A stretch of DNA of 64,000 nt, taken from NCBI RefSeq assembly GCF_000708675.1, contig NZ_JELR01000001.1:1302001-1366000 (forward strand), given 5' to 3'. The notes below the pieces were generated by a model. That model was not told the DNA's origin, did no database searches, and saw only the letters and a program-made list of their open reading frames with translations. The position numbers and the translations under genes are program-made. Positions within the stretch are counted from its first letter, which is position 1. The number at the start of each line of letters is the position of its first letter. This document shows, piece by piece, positions 1 through 12,741 of the stretch. The DNA comes from Microbulbifer sp. HZ11 (lineage in GTDB: Bacteria; Pseudomonadota; Gammaproteobacteria; Pseudomonadales; Cellvibrionaceae).

Positions 1-512
1 GTAGCCGCGATTGCGGTGGGTCGCATTTCACTCACCAGAATCGCGAGAGCAACCCCGGCGACCAGGGCGACCCAGCTGGACCAGCGCCACTCAGCTACCC
101 GGCGTGCAATGGGAACAGTGGACGCGAGAATCAGGCCAAAAAAGAACCCCCACACAAGGATTGGGTAATTATCCAACAGATAACTGATCAGCTTGGCGAG
201 GCTGAAGATACTGATCAGGACACCCCCGAACAGCGCCAGCAAAAAGCTGCCATTGATCTGCCGCCAGGTTGCGGCAACCCCTTCTTTATACAGTGTCACC
301 AGGGTATGGGGGCCAATCTTACTCAGGCTGCCGAGCAATTCTTGGTAAATACCCGTAATAAAGGCGATGGTTCCACCCGACACCCCGGGTACTACATCCG
401 CAGCCCCCATCGCGAGGCCTCGTGCCCCGACGCCCCAGTAGCGGCTGCGCCAGACTGACCTGCGGTGCCGAGCATCGGCGGCGGATTTCATTTCCCGGGC
501 ATCCTCAGTCAT
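1..512 (-). CDS. DUF368 family membrane protein (partial)
   Basis: Polytopic inner-membrane protein of the DUF368 family, members of which have been linked to undecaprenyl-phosphate recycling. The visible N-terminal part carries the family signature GAADVVPGVSGGT just after a short charged N-terminus, followed by hydrophobic segments such as SFLLALFGGVLIS and LVWGFFFGLILAST. The ATG is at 512-510 and overlaps the pcm stop as TGATG, which suggests translational coupling to pcm. The reading frame is still open at the left edge, so the C-terminal half is missing. The family call is secure; the transport role is from the family, not from this sequence. Confidence 0.85.
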   Translation of the reverse strand, partial: MTEDAREMKSAADARHRRSVWRSRYWGVGARGLAMGAADVVPGVSGGTIAFITGIYQELLGSLSKIGPHTLVTLYKEGVAATWRQINGSFLLALFGGVLISIFSLAKLISYLLDNYPILVWGFFFGLILASTVPIARRVAEWRWSSWVALVAGVALAILVSEMRPTAIAA

Positions 513-1153
513 CAACGTACCACTCCACTCAACAGAGGGACAAAACGCACTGGCTCCGCCTTTTCAACGTCATAGCGGTTTTCTTCTTCGCGGCGGGTAA
601 CAATGGTGAGATATTGGCTTTCGCTCCCTACGGGCATCACCAGTACGCCCCCAGGGGCAAGTTGCTCACGCAGTTCATCGGGAATGCTGGCGGGGGCCGC
701 CGCACACAGAATGGCATCATAGGGGCCCTGCTCCGGCCACCCAAAGCCACCATTACTCAGTCGCATCTCCACATTGAAGATCCCGAGTTCTCGCATACGC
801 TGGCGCGCTTTAATCAACAGTGGTTCGACCCGCTCTACGGAATACAGTTTATCGACCAGGCGCGCGAGAATGGCAGTCTGGTAGCCGGATCCGGCACCCA
901 CCTCCAATACCCGAGCCCTCGACGGAGCGCGGCTTATCAATAACTCGGTCATGCGAGCGACGATATAGGGTTGGGAAATGGTCTGGCCGTACCCAATGGG
1001 CAGCGCGGTATCTTCATAGGCGCGAATGGCCAGGGCTTCGTCCAGAAACAGGTGGCGAGGTGTGGATGCCATCACATCCAGCACGTCCTCGCTGCTGATA
1101 CCTTCATCGCGCAGGCGCTGAATCAGGCGGTTGCGGGTACGCTGGGACGTCAT
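512..1153 (-). CDS. pcm: Protein-L-isoaspartate O-methyltransferase
   Basis: Cytoplasmic SAM-dependent repair enzyme that methylates isoaspartyl residues in damaged proteins. The 213-residue product has the SAM-binding motif VLEVGAGSGYQTA and the family block ALPIGYGQTISQPYIVARMTELL (shown in two parts: ALPIGYGQTISQP, then YIVARMTELL). The frame extends up to a GTG at 1267, but I choose the ATG at 1153 because MTSQRTRNRLIQRL matches the usual Pseudomonas-type Pcm N-terminus and a GAAGG ribosome site lies about 7 bases upstream. The stop overlaps the next gene. It normally follows surE, which is absent here. Confidence 0.93.
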   Translation of the reverse strand: MTSQRTRNRLIQRLRDEGISSEDVLDVMASTPRHLFLDEALAIRAYEDTALPIGYGQTISQPYIVARMTELLISRAPSRARVLEVGAGSGYQTAILARLVDKLYSVERVEPLLIKARQRMRELGIFNVEMRLSNGGFGWPEQGPYDAILCAAAPASIPDELREQLAPGGVLVMPVGSESQYLTIVTRREEENRYDVEKAEPVRFVPLLSGVVR

Positions 1154-1303
1154 GCCCAGGCCTTCGTGTCTGAATCGATCCATTAGGACTGAAAGTCTCC
1201 CTACAAGCGGATCACCGGCCCCCAAATACTGCTTTATCCGGCGATTGACCGGTGAATGGCTTTCCACACCCGGTCACTTTTGTTGTCGTTTCTATATTCG
1301 TAA

Positions 1304-1443
1304 GGACACTTCTAAAATCGTAGCGAGCGGGTGGCTGGTGGTGGCCGCCGGCGCAGAGGAAGCGCAGTGTACTTTAGTACATGAGCATTCTGAGCACCGC
1401 CGGACGCCGCCAGGCGCACGCGCAGTAGATTTTAGGCGTGTCC
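1304..1443. repeat. Intergenic element with 16 bp inverted ends
   Basis: A 140 bp segment between truD and pcm starts with GGACACTTCTAAAATC and ends with the reverse complement of GGACACGCCTAAAATC, so the ends pair at 14 of 16 positions. A small palindrome, GTACTTTAGTAC, lies near the centre, and GC-rich partly complementary blocks lie between. It carries no convincing reading frame. It resembles a miniature mobile or palindromic intergenic element, and it occupies the place where surE is normally found. No second copy was seen in this window. Confidence 0.6.
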
Positions 1444-1445
1444 GT

Positions 1446-2447
1446 TTATTTTATTGCGGCGGCGGCTTGATTGGCCAGTTCCGCCACTTCGCGCAACAGT
1501 GCGGTGGCGAAAGTCCCCGGTGGTAATGCGAAGGAGAGCAACAGATCCTTTCGCCCCTCCTGTTCCTGCCACTCCCAGGCGAACCCCTGAGGCACCAACA
1601 CCAGCGGGCGCCGCTCCTGGCTTAGGCCGCCGTGTTCCAGCCAATCCTGCCACGGTTTCCAAGGCTCCATGGCGCCATCTTCCAGAACCAGTTGCTCACC
1701 GGTAGCCGCGTTCCGTCCCCGCCCCCACAGTGGGCCACTGGGATTAGCCTCCGGCTCACCATCAATGGACGCCAACCAGTTGTCCCGCCCGATTCTGGCA
1801 GCCAACACCTGATTGAACAGCCAGCTACGGGCGGCAGACAGTGCAAAGGCCTTCTGATTGCGCGGCATACGCCGGCGTTGGCCGGCCTGCTGATCGGCAA
1901 CCGCCTTTTCTACCAGGTCCAGATTACCGCCGCTGTGGCCAAAGCGCTGTTCGCCAAAATAGTTGGGCACACCATTGGGAATCTGGTGTAACACCTGTTC
2001 CGCGGCCGCGGTGTCCCCGGTGATATTGCGCAAGCGAATCTGGAATCGGTTTCCCAAGTGCTCGCCGCGGCGCAGTTTGCGGGCACCGCGAAAGTAACAC
2101 AGCACCTGAAACTCTTCGTTATCCAGCGCCTTCCAGTCCGGTTCCGGCTTTTGTGCCAGCCATACACTGAACCACTGGGTGGTGACGGCATGGCGATCCT
2201 TGAGGCCGAAAAAGCCCACATCATTACTCTGAACACCCGCTATTTGCGCGAGCTGTTGCGCGACATAGCCGGTATTAGCCCCGCGTTTGCGGATATGCAG
2301 ATAGACATGTTCGCCCTCTCCGGCCTCAGGGGCGGCGAGTTCGTCCACCACGAAGTCTTCGGGCTCGGTACGGAAGTCAGCCTGAATCGCCGTGCCGCCG
2401 AGGGCGCGGGGCCAGTTCAGGTCCCAGCTTTGTGGCAATTCTGTCAC
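1446..2447 (-). CDS. truD: tRNA pseudouridine(13) synthase TruD
   Basis: Makes pseudouridine at position 13 of tRNA-Glu. The 333-residue protein contains the catalytic block [15 protein letters not shown], whose Asp is the family nucleophile, and the later blocks [12 protein letters not shown] and [13 protein letters not shown]. The frame runs upstream to 2564, but the extra 39 residues are basic, not TruD-like and lie inside ispF. I therefore use the GTG at 2447-2445, which overlaps the ispF stop as GTGA. Part of the ispD-ispF-truD-pcm series. Ordinary length for the family. Confidence 0.92.
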   Translation of the reverse strand: MTELPQSWDLNWPRALGGTAIQADFRTEPEDFVVDELAAPEAGEGEHVYLHIRKRGANTGYVAQQLAQIAGVQSNDVGFFGLKDRHAVTTQWFSVWLAQKPEPDWKALDNEEFQVLCYFRGARKLRRGEHLGNRFQIRLRNITGDTAAAEQVLHQIPNGVPNYFGEQRFGHSGGNLDLVEKAVADQQAGQRRRMPRNQKAFALSAARSWLFNQVLAARIGRDNWLASIDGEPEANPSGPLWGRGRNAATGEQLVLEDGAMEPWKPWQDWLEHGGLSQERRPLVLVPQGFAWEWQEQEGRKDLLLSFALPPGTFATALLREVAELANQAAAAIK

Positions 2448-2926
2448 GACAGCGTTTCCAGCAGTACGACCGCCTGTGCGGCGATACCTTCTTTTCGACC
2501 GGTGAATCCCAGCTTCTCGCTGGTGGTGGCCTTGACGCTGATGGCGTCGGCGCTCACCTGGCAATCATCGGCGATGTTTGCACGCATGGCGTCAATATGG
2601 GGGGCCATTTTCGGCGCTTGGGCGATCAGAGTTGCGTCCGCATTGACCAGCCGATAACCCTTCTGGTGAATCAGCCCCACCACATGACGCAACAGCACGC
2701 GGCTGTCGGCACCGGAGTAAGCGTCGTCGGTATCCGGAAAATGTTTGCCGATATCGCCCAGCGCCAGCGCGCCGAGCAGGGCATCTGCGAGGGCGTGTAA
2801 CAGGACATCGCCGTCGGAGTGGGCGACGAGGCCCTTATCATGCGGGATGGTGACACCGCCGAGGACGACGTGACCACCGGGGCCGAAGGCGTGTACGTCG
2901 ATGCCCTGGCCAATTCTGAGGCTCAT
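2444..2926 (-). CDS. ispF: 2-C-methyl-D-erythritol 2,4-cyclodiphosphate synthase
   Basis: MEP-pathway enzyme that cyclises CDP-methylerythritol 2-phosphate, on the route to isoprenoids. The 160 residues match the usual IspF length. The metal ligands Asp10 and His12 sit in GQGIDVHAF, followed by [20 protein letters not shown] (a 20-residue block with the next His) and the C-terminal [16 protein letters not shown]. The start overlaps the ispD stop by 4 bases and the stop overlaps the truD GTG, so the three genes are probably one translationally coupled unit. Confidence 0.97.
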   Translation of the reverse strand: MSLRIGQGIDVHAFGPGGHVVLGGVTIPHDKGLVAHSDGDVLLHALADALLGALALGDIGKHFPDTDDAYSGADSRVLLRHVVGLIHQKGYRLVNADATLIAQAPKMAPHIDAMRANIADDCQVSADAISVKATTSEKLGFTGRKEGIAAQAVVLLETLS

Positions 2927-3678
2927 AGTGTATTTCCAGAGGTAGGTTCAACCGCCCTGTGTTGCTGTCGGTGTCGTAACAGGGCCTCCGCCAGAATAAG
3001 GTCGGCGGGATGGGTAACTTTAAAATTACTGCGGCAGGCGGCTACCAGTTCAGGGGCGTGGCCTGCCAATTCCAGTGCGCTGGCTTCATCGGTGATCGCG
3101 TTTGGGTTTTCCTGCAGGCCATGCTGAAGGCATTCCAGCAGCACACCCAGCGGTGCTTTTTGTGGTGTCTGCGCGAGCCAGATCTGGGCTCTGGGCAGGG
3201 TTTGCCGGACCCGACTTTTTCCTTCGCTTTGTGTGGCCTGTTTTACGGTATCGCTGGCGGGTTGCGCGAGCAGGGCCATGGGGGACGCGGCGAGGAGTTG
3301 CTGAATATCGTCAGTGCTTACTAACGGCCTGGCGGCGTCGTGGACTAATACCGGAGTTTCCGCGGGTTGGTGTTCACTCAGAAATTTGAGGGCGGCGAGT
3401 ACGGAGTCTGCGCGTTCAGCGCCGCCAGTGACGGTCTGGATTCTTGGATCTTGTGCGCAGTTCAGTGTTTTGAATTCTGTGTCGTCGGCGGCGATGGCGA
3501 CGACGATGCCTTTCATGCCCGGCCATTGGAGGACATTTTCCAGGGTGTGGGCGATGAGGGGTTTGCCGCTCAATGGCAGGTACTGTTTGGGCTTTTTGGC
3601 GCCCATACGCTTGCCGGAACCGGCGGCGGGGACGATGACCCAGTAATTTGTTTCAGCTGGGTTGCTGGCGGTGGTCAT
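2923..3678 (-). CDS. ispD: 2-C-methyl-D-erythritol 4-phosphate cytidylyltransferase
   Basis: MEP-pathway enzyme that joins CTP and methylerythritol 4-phosphate; it acts just before IspF in the cluster. The nucleotide-binding loop [17 protein letters not shown] is at residues 17-33 and the second family block [12 protein letters not shown] is in the middle of the protein. At 251 residues it is slightly longer than usual, with about ten extra N-terminal residues. The ATG overlaps the ftsB stop as ATGA. Confidence 0.96.
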   Translation of the reverse strand: MTTASNPAETNYWVIVPAAGSGKRMGAKKPKQYLPLSGKPLIAHTLENVLQWPGMKGIVVAIAADDTEFKTLNCAQDPRIQTVTGGAERADSVLAALKFLSEHQPAETPVLVHDAARPLVSTDDIQQLLAASPMALLAQPASDTVKQATQSEGKSRVRQTLPRAQIWLAQTPQKAPLGVLLECLQHGLQENPNAITDEASALELAGHAPELVAACRSNFKVTHPADLILAEALLRHRQQHRAVEPTSGNTL

Positions 3679-3989
3679 TCTTTTTCCCGTTGTGACTGCG
3701 CAGGATTTTTGTGCTTATCCTGGTCGAGAAAAATAAACAGGGTTTCGCCTTCTTTGATGAGGCCGAGGTCGTAGCGGGCTTTGGCTTCGACGCCGTCGGT
3801 GCCTTCTTTGAGGCTGCGGACTTCCCGCAGGAGGTGGCGGTTTTCCCGCTCCAGTGCAGCGTTTTTCTGCTGCTGTTCTTCAAGCTGCCGTTCGAGTCTG
3901 GTCACATCCGCAAAACTGCCCTCGCCCACCCAAAATCGATATTGGGTGACCAGCAGCATTACTGTGAGGATTGCCAGCAGCCATTTCAT
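3675..3989 (-). CDS. ftsB: Cell division protein FtsB
   Basis: Small bitopic divisome protein that works with FtsL and FtsQ. The 104 residues show a short N-terminal membrane helix (about residues 3-17), then a coiled coil rich in Glu, Gln, Arg and Leu (about 28-62, RLERQLEEQQQKNAALE), then the conserved ARYDLGLIKEGETLF block. Its place between eno and ispD is the standard gammaproteobacterial order. Its stop overlaps the ispD ATG. Confidence 0.95.
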   Translation of the reverse strand: MKWLLAILTVMLLVTQYRFWVGEGSFADVTRLERQLEEQQQKNAALERENRHLLREVRSLKEGTDGVEAKARYDLGLIKEGETLFIFLDQDKHKNPAQSQREKE

Positions 3990-4051
3990 TTGTTTTGTTC
4001 TCTATCTGGCGTTTCGCGGTTCGCACGGTTGTAGGTCCGTGGCGGCTCCGC

Positions 4052-4181
4052 CGCCGGTAGTGGTTCGCTAGACACGCCGTGAACCCATCCATGGGGGCTC
4101 TGCACCGCCATCCATGGCGGTGAAGGTCTAGCGAACCACTACCGGCGTCGCAGCCTTCGCATCAGAGCGCTATGCTCTGAT
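4052..4181 (-). repeat. Structured intergenic repeat, copy A
   Basis: Perfect 22 bp inverted arms at 4052-4073 and 4126-4147 enclose two further hairpins: CACCGCCATCCATGGCGGTG (arms of 9 bp) and a CCCAT/ATGGG stem. A separate perfect 8 bp hairpin, ATCAGAGC/GCTCTGAT, follows at 4161-4181. Read on the minus strand, the 52-base core matches copy B near 55084 at 47 of 52 positions, while the outer stem sequence differs but stays paired. It lies between eno and ftsB and is read in their direction. No U-tract follows, so it is not a classical terminator. Confidence 0.75.
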
Positions 4182-4214
4182 ACGAGTTCCAGCCAGTTTA
4201 CCGGGCTTACTGAA

Positions 4215-5531
<1,317 letters not shown>

Positions 5532-5599
5532 TTATTGATCTGTGAGGTTTGGGGTTGGCGACCGCCTTCTCTGGGCCGCTCTTTCTAGTTATTCAGTCT

Positions 5600-8106
<2,507 letters not shown>

Positions 8107-8218
8107 TCAGTTGAATGCCCGACGGGTACGGGCGTGCGGGACTGGCTCTGGGGGCGCAGCTCGCGCAACCCGGTGCCTTTGAGATGGGACGCCAGACTAC
8201 CAGAAAGGCCGTTTCTGC

Positions 8219-9520
8219 TCAATCTAAAAACCGCCAGATTGGCGGTTGCGGCGGCCCTTCCCCGGTGACGAAAAGATCGCCCACGGACACCAGGGTCTCG
8301 CCCCGATAGACCAGCGGCACCCGATCTCGCAGCCAGGGAGGAAGGCCATACTCCTGCAGCAGCTTTTTCAGGGTCTGGGAGTGATGGCGTTCTCGCGGTT
8401 TGGCCCTTTCGCCACCTACCCGGAAACGAACCCGATAGTCTGCCACTGGCCAGCCCGGGCTTGGCAGCAAGCCCCAGCTCCCCGGCAAGTTCAGCTCGCC
8501 AGATCCATCCCACTTGATCTCGCCCCCATCAATACCATGGAAAGGTTGCAATTGTGGTGTAAGAAACAGGCGATCGCGATAGCGGCGCAGTACCCATTCA
8601 CCAAGCACAACTTCTGGAGCGGCATCATCGACCGCCCCAACCTGTTGCAGCGCCTGAACCAGGTGCGAGGCTTCCGGCATTCTGGATCCCAGGTGTGCCA
8701 GCCAGCCCCGCAATAGGTTCTTGCGACGCGCCTCGGTGAGTGAGGAGAAGCCCCCCAGGTCGACACTGTGACCAAATAACTCCTGCCGGTATTCACACCG
8801 CTGCAGGTCTTCATTGGCCAGGTTCTGTAAGAGTTCAGCAGCCTCGCGCAGGTTTTCCGAGGCCTGCTCCACGCGAGCTTGAACTGGCCAGCGTTCGCTA
8901 ATAATGGGAAGCACCCGGTTACGAAGGTAATTCCGGTCGATTGCGAGGTCTGTATTGCTCTCGTCCTGGATCCAGGTCAACCTGTGGTCGCGGGCATAGG
9001 ACTCAAGCTCCGATCGAGTTGCCTTCAACAATGGTCGCAGCAGGCTCTTCTCCGTCCGCCGGTCGCCAAAGGCACGGTGTTCCGGTATGGCACCCAACCC
9101 CCGCACCCCGGCACCGCGCAATAGGCGCAATAAAAAAGTTTCGGCCTGATCATCACTGTGATGTGCCAGCAGAAGTTGATCCCCTGCGTCCATCAATTGG
9201 TCAAATGCGCGGTAGCGGGCATTCCGTGCGCCCTGCTCCATCCCACCGTCTCCGTGATCCACCTGCACATGGCGGGCCACAAAAGGCACCCCCAACTGGG
9301 CCGCCACTGCCTGACAATGATTTTGCCAGGCACCCGCCTCCGGACTCAGGCCGTGATGAATATACACCGCCGTCACCGGCACCTGTGCATCTACCAACAG
9401 ATACAGCAATACGGACGAATCCAGACCTCCAGAATAGCCCAGCCACAGCCGGCCCGAAGCAGGATAGCGCTTCAGAGAGCGGCTCAGCATTTCGTTCAGT
9501 TGCTCAGTGGGGGGCGTCAC
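8219..9520 (-). CDS. tilS: tRNA(Ile)-lysidine synthase
   Basis: Adds lysine to C34 of the minor tRNA-Ile, changing CAU decoding from Met to Ile; essential in most bacteria. The PP-loop LGYSGGLDSSVLL lies near the N-terminus, followed by AVYIHHGLSPEAGAWQNHC (19 residues), the AHHSDDQAETFLLRLLRGAG block (20 residues) and the C-terminal TilS domains. The frame runs up to 9682, but the first 54 residues are not TilS-like. I choose the GTG at 9520 (433 residues); the ATG at 9490 is an alternative. accA, the usual upstream neighbour, is replaced by the carbohydrate region. Confidence 0.93.
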   Translation of the reverse strand: MTPPTEQLNEMLSRSLKRYPASGRLWLGYSGGLDSSVLLYLLVDAQVPVTAVYIHHGLSPEAGAWQNHCQAVAAQLGVPFVARHVQVDHGDGGMEQGARNARYRAFDQLMDAGDQLLLAHHSDDQAETFLLRLLRGAGVRGLGAIPEHRAFGDRRTEKSLLRPLLKATRSELESYARDHRLTWIQDESNTDLAIDRNYLRNRVLPIISERWPVQARVEQASENLREAAELLQNLANEDLQRCEYRQELFGHSVDLGGFSSLTEARRKNLLRGWLAHLGSRMPEASHLVQALQQVGAVDDAAPEVVLGEWVLRRYRDRLFLTPQLQPFHGIDGGEIKWDGSGELNLPGSWGLLPSPGWPVADYRVRFRVGGERAKPRERHHSQTLKKLLQEYGLPPWLRDRVPLVYRGETLVSVGDLFVTGEGPPQPPIWRFLD

Positions 9521-9773
9521 ACACGAATTCCAGACGGGATTTGCCGCGAGTATACCCGGCCAAACCACACCTTGCCCGCATCTACCCGGTACCTTCCGAA
9601 CTACCGGGAAAAGTTGTCGCAGGCGACCATTTATAGATCTGGTGCACAAAACCGGTACAGCGGGCGGCCCGGGCCACACCATTCACACGTCACCAGCATG
9701 TGTCCAGCATTCCCGGGCACAGCCAGTCAGGCAGTCACATCGAAATCAACAATATTAAGAGAACAGGATAGCG

Positions 9774-11357
9774 ATGCAGATACATAAAGAAGCAGGATGT
9801 GTGCGTAACCACCCCCACCCGGGCCACCATCGCCTTAAACACCAGATCCGATGGCTTACGCCACTGTTGCTGGCGGCTTGTACCAGCGCAGCGGGCAATG
9901 CGTTTGCGGGCTGTGAATACAGCGTCAGCAACGACTGGGGATCCGGCTTTGTCGCCCATGTGCGTGTCACCAACGATTCCCCCGTCCCAGTGCAGAACTG
10001 GCAGGTGCAGTGGCAGTACTCTGGAGACAATCGTGTCACCAATGCCTGGAATGCCGAAGTCCAGGGCGACAATCCCTATACCGCCAGCAATGTATCGTGG
10101 AACGGCAGCCTGCTGCCGGGGCAGATGGCGGAATTCGGCTTTCAGGGAACCTCTGGCAGTTTCGCGGAAACCCCTACGGTGAGTGGCGCCCTGTGCGACG
10201 GCGGCTCGTCATCGGGCGGTTCATCCAGCAGCTCTTCGTCCAGCTCCGGCGGTTCTTCCAGTTCCAGTGGCTCATCCAGCTCAAGTGGGTCGTCCAGTTC
10301 CAGTAGCTCGTCCAGTTCGGGCGGCTCCACCGACCACCTGTACAGCCTGGCGTCTTTCCCGATCGGTGTCGCGGTCGCCGCCGGTGACAGTGCGCGCAGC
10401 TTTCTGAAAATCCCTCAGCAGGAAATCACCATTCGCCAGCACTTCAGCCAGATCACTGCGGAAAACATCATGAAAATGCGTTTTCTGCACCCGGCCGAAA
10501 ATACCTACGACTTTACCGATGCAGATCGGATGGTGGACTGGGCACTCACCAATGGTCTGAGCGTGCACGGCCACACATTCATCTGGCACCACGAGTACCA
10601 GGTACCCGACTGGATGAAGAGCTACAACGGCGATTTCCGGTCCATGCTCAATACCCACGTGGCCACCATCGCCGACCATTTCGCGGGCCGCGTGGTGAGC
10701 TGGGACGTGGTAAATGAAGTACTGGATGAGACCCAGCCCAATTGCTACCGGGATACGCTGTTTTACCAGCGGCTGGGGCGGGACTACGTCAGTGAGGCGT
10801 TTATTGCCGCAGATAGCGCAGACCCGACTGCGGACCTCTATTACAACGATTACAGTATTTCCGGAGGCAACAGCGCCAAGTTCAGCTGCCTGCTGACCAT
10901 GCTGGACGAAATGCAGGCGGACGGCATTCCGATTGACGGGGTCGGTCTGCAGATGCACATACAGATCGACTGGCCCACCACCGATCATTTGCGCAGCGCC
11001 TTTCAGGCCATCGTCGAACGCGGACTCAAGGTAAAAATCACTGAATTGGATATACCGGTAAACAATCCCTATTCCTCCGCGCCATTCCCGCAGCACACCC
11101 AGTTCACCCCGGAAGCCGCGGCCTTGCAGAAAGCCCGCTACAAGGCCGTCGTACAAACGTATCTGGAGGAGGTGCCGCCGGCGTTGCGAGGAGGGATCTC
11201 TGTCTGGGGTCTCTGGGATGGCGACAGTTGGATACTGGATTTTGAAAACTGGCAGGGCGTGGAAGACTGGCCACTGCTGTTCAGCGGCCCCGCCAATGGC
11301 CCTTACGAAGAAAAGCCCGCACTGGAGGGGGTTGCCGAGGCGCTGACGGGACAATAG
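9774..11357 (+). CDS. GH10 endo-beta-1,4-xylanase with CBM2
   Basis: Secreted endoxylanase of 527 residues. Order: an unusually long basic N-region, a signal-peptide core at about 28-46, a CBM2 domain at about 47-142 (CEYSVSNDWGSGFVAHV, Trp-rich, cellulose-binding type), a serine/glycine linker at about 143-185, and a GH10 catalytic domain to the end. The HTFIWHHEYQVPDW block and the acid/base Glu315 (SWDVVNEVLDE) and nucleophile Glu424 (KITELDIPV) are present. It stands alone, convergent with the regulator gene at 11383. Polyserine linkers are typical of Cellvibrio, Saccharophagus and Microbulbifer enzymes. Confidence 0.95.
   Translation: MQIHKEAGCVRNHPHPGHHRLKHQIRWLTPLLLAACTSAAGNAFAGCEYSVSNDWGSGFVAHVRVTNDSPVPVQNWQVQWQYSGDNRVTNAWNAEVQGDNPYTASNVSWNGSLLPGQMAEFGFQGTSGSFAETPTVSGALCDGGSSSGGSSSSSSSSSGGSSSSSGSSSSSGSSSSSSSSSSGGSTDHLYSLASFPIGVAVAAGDSARSFLKIPQQEITIRQHFSQITAENIMKMRFLHPAENTYDFTDADRMVDWALTNGLSVHGHTFIWHHEYQVPDWMKSYNGDFRSMLNTHVATIADHFAGRVVSWDVVNEVLDETQPNCYRDTLFYQRLGRDYVSEAFIAADSADPTADLYYNDYSISGGNSAKFSCLLTMLDEMQADGIPIDGVGLQMHIQIDWPTTDHLRSAFQAIVERGLKVKITELDIPVNNPYSSAPFPQHTQFTPEAAALQKARYKAVVQTYLEEVPPALRGGISVWGLWDGDSWILDFENWQGVEDWPLLFSGPANGPYEEKPALEGVAEALTGQ
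10201..10326 (+). repeat. Polyserine linker coding repeat
   Basis: Low-complexity stretch inside the GH10 gene that encodes alternating short Ser runs and Gly pairs, built from repeats close to TCCAGTTCCAGT with mixed serine codons. It is a flexible spacer between the carbohydrate-binding and catalytic modules. Confidence 0.85.
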
Positions 11358-11382
11358 CCCCATAAACCGGCAGTGTACACCC

Positions 11383-12558
11383 TCACGCCGTCTCGGGAGT
11401 GACGTCGGCCCGGCGATACTGGGACGGCGTCATTCCGGCAGCCTTTTTGAAAAAAGTATTGAATACCGATTTACTGTTAAAACCGACCTCGAGATAGATA
11501 TCGGTAATGGTTTTGCCTTCACCATCGGAGCTGCGCAACAGACGCATGGCTTCCCGAATGCGGTAGCGATTGATGAATTCGTAAAAGTTCACCTCGAAGT
11601 GCCGGTTGAGGATCATCGACAGATCCCGCGTCGGTACACCAAGATTTTCCGCCAGTAAATCGATGGTCACATCAGGCTGCAGGTAGAATTTTTCGGCAAG
11701 CATCTTGCGGTCGATCTCCTCCGCCAGCGCCGGGTTGCACACCTGTTGCTCACCGGCCGCCTTGCGCGATTTATCTGGCTCACGCACGGATTCGAAACCG
11801 GCAAAATAACGCACGCCGGTAAATACCAGCAGGTTCACCAGCATAAAGACGATGTAATAGCCAGTCAGCCCGATCCGTTCAAACACCCCCAGGTCGTAGT
11901 GCTGATACAGGCCGAATATCTTGACCACGCTCAGCAACGCCTCTACCAACATCACCAGCATAAACCCGGCCACCAGAAACCGGACCCAGGCAACATCCAC
12001 CCGTTCCACATTCGAATGCGTGCTTTTCAGGCGCTGGATGTAATTGACGATCAGCCACAAAGACCACAGGCAGTACGCCACTCGCAGCCCTTTGCACAAA
12101 AACTCCACCAATACGTAGTGCCAGCCATACACCAGGGTTTCACTGTTGATCAGTTCCAACCGCTGCTCCAGAGGCAGGCGGAAGAACACCGCACTCATAT
12201 ATACCAGCGCGAGCGCGAATGGCAGCAGGTGCACCCCGTCACGGGGACGCAGCTGAAAGTCGCGAAAGATCAGGGATTTCACGCAGAAGAACAGCAGCAT
12301 GCCATCCAGGTAATAGGCAAAACCGCCGAGGAAATAGACCTGCGGCAACCACTCGCGCACCGCAAATTTGAATTCCGCGCCCCACAGCACCAGTTCGTGG
12401 AGCGGAATAAAGGCGTGCGCAAACAGAAAGGCGGCGAGGAAATAGGTACTGGTCTGCCTACCGGTGTTTGTGGCCAGTAGCAGTACCGCAAAAAACAGGC
12501 ACTGCATAGCCGTCATCAGCAGTACCACATCGTGAAAATTAAACAAGACCTGGCTCAT
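11383..12558 (-). CDS. Membrane-anchored AraC-family regulator (copy 1)
   Basis: A 391-residue protein with about seven predicted membrane helices in residues 1-240 (for example VVLLMTAMQCLFFAVLLLA and IVFMLVNLLVFTGV) and a C-terminal AraC-type helix-turn-helix domain at about 285-385 (IDLLAENLGVPTRDLSMILN; VGFNSKSVFNTFFKKAAGMT). This makes a one-component regulator held in the inner membrane. It is divergent from the GH5 gene with a 183-base shared gap, so it probably controls GH5 and perhaps the neighbouring receptor. A second protein of the same design is at 22259-23491. The ligand is unknown; there is no periplasmic sensor domain beyond short loops. Confidence 0.85.
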   Translation of the reverse strand: MSQVLFNFHDVVLLMTAMQCLFFAVLLLATNTGRQTSTYFLAAFLFAHAFIPLHELVLWGAEFKFAVREWLPQVYFLGGFAYYLDGMLLFFCVKSLIFRDFQLRPRDGVHLLPFALALVYMSAVFFRLPLEQRLELINSETLVYGWHYVLVEFLCKGLRVAYCLWSLWLIVNYIQRLKSTHSNVERVDVAWVRFLVAGFMLVMLVEALLSVVKIFGLYQHYDLGVFERIGLTGYYIVFMLVNLLVFTGVRYFAGFESVREPDKSRKAAGEQQVCNPALAEEIDRKMLAEKFYLQPDVTIDLLAENLGVPTRDLSMILNRHFEVNFYEFINRYRIREAMRLLRSSDGEGKTITDIYLEVGFNSKSVFNTFFKKAAGMTPSQYRRADVTPETA

Positions 12559-12584
12559 TTTTATGATTTTCCAGTAAAACCGGG

Positions 12585-12621
12585 GCGTTCGAATCCCGTG
12601 GGGCAGCCGAACGGGTTCGGC
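12585..12621. promoter_or_regulatory. Candidate operator in the GH5/regulator gap
   Basis: The gap between the divergent regulator and GH5 genes holds GCGTTCGAAT at 12585-12594 and a 16 bp near-palindrome GCCGAACGGGTTCGGC at 12606-12621 (7 bp arms). The first 10-mer is repeated exactly at 15091 upstream of the first TonB receptor. Binding by the adjacent regulator is an inference. Confidence 0.4.
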
Positions 12622-12741
12622 TCGCTACATGCCACACAATTTACGCCGTCAGAACGACGTGGATTGTCTCCACCTCTTAGGGTGCAGTTGGCGACTCAAT
12701 CGCCCTTTTCTCTCAACATCAAATGGATAATAAAGGAAAGC

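Noticed and set aside
4161-4181. ATCAGAGC/GCTCTGAT hairpin as the eno terminator
   Set aside because: No U-tract follows on either strand, and it lies directly beside repeat copy A, so it is treated as part of that element.
10281-11363. Long minus-strand frame inside the GH10 gene
   Set aside because: The plus-strand GH10 protein has its catalytic residues; the opposite frame has no recognised motif.
12581-12604. GTTCGAAT with flanking CGGG/CCCG, like a tRNA T-arm
   Set aside because: There is no room for a full tRNA: the regulator start is at 12558 and no anticodon or D-arm is seen. The same 10-mer recurs before receptor 1, which fits an operator better.
12532-12741. N-terminal extension of the GH5 frame into the regulator gene
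   Set aside because: The extension overlaps the divergent regulator start and is not signal-like; a good ribosome site and signal peptide mark the start at 12742/12745.
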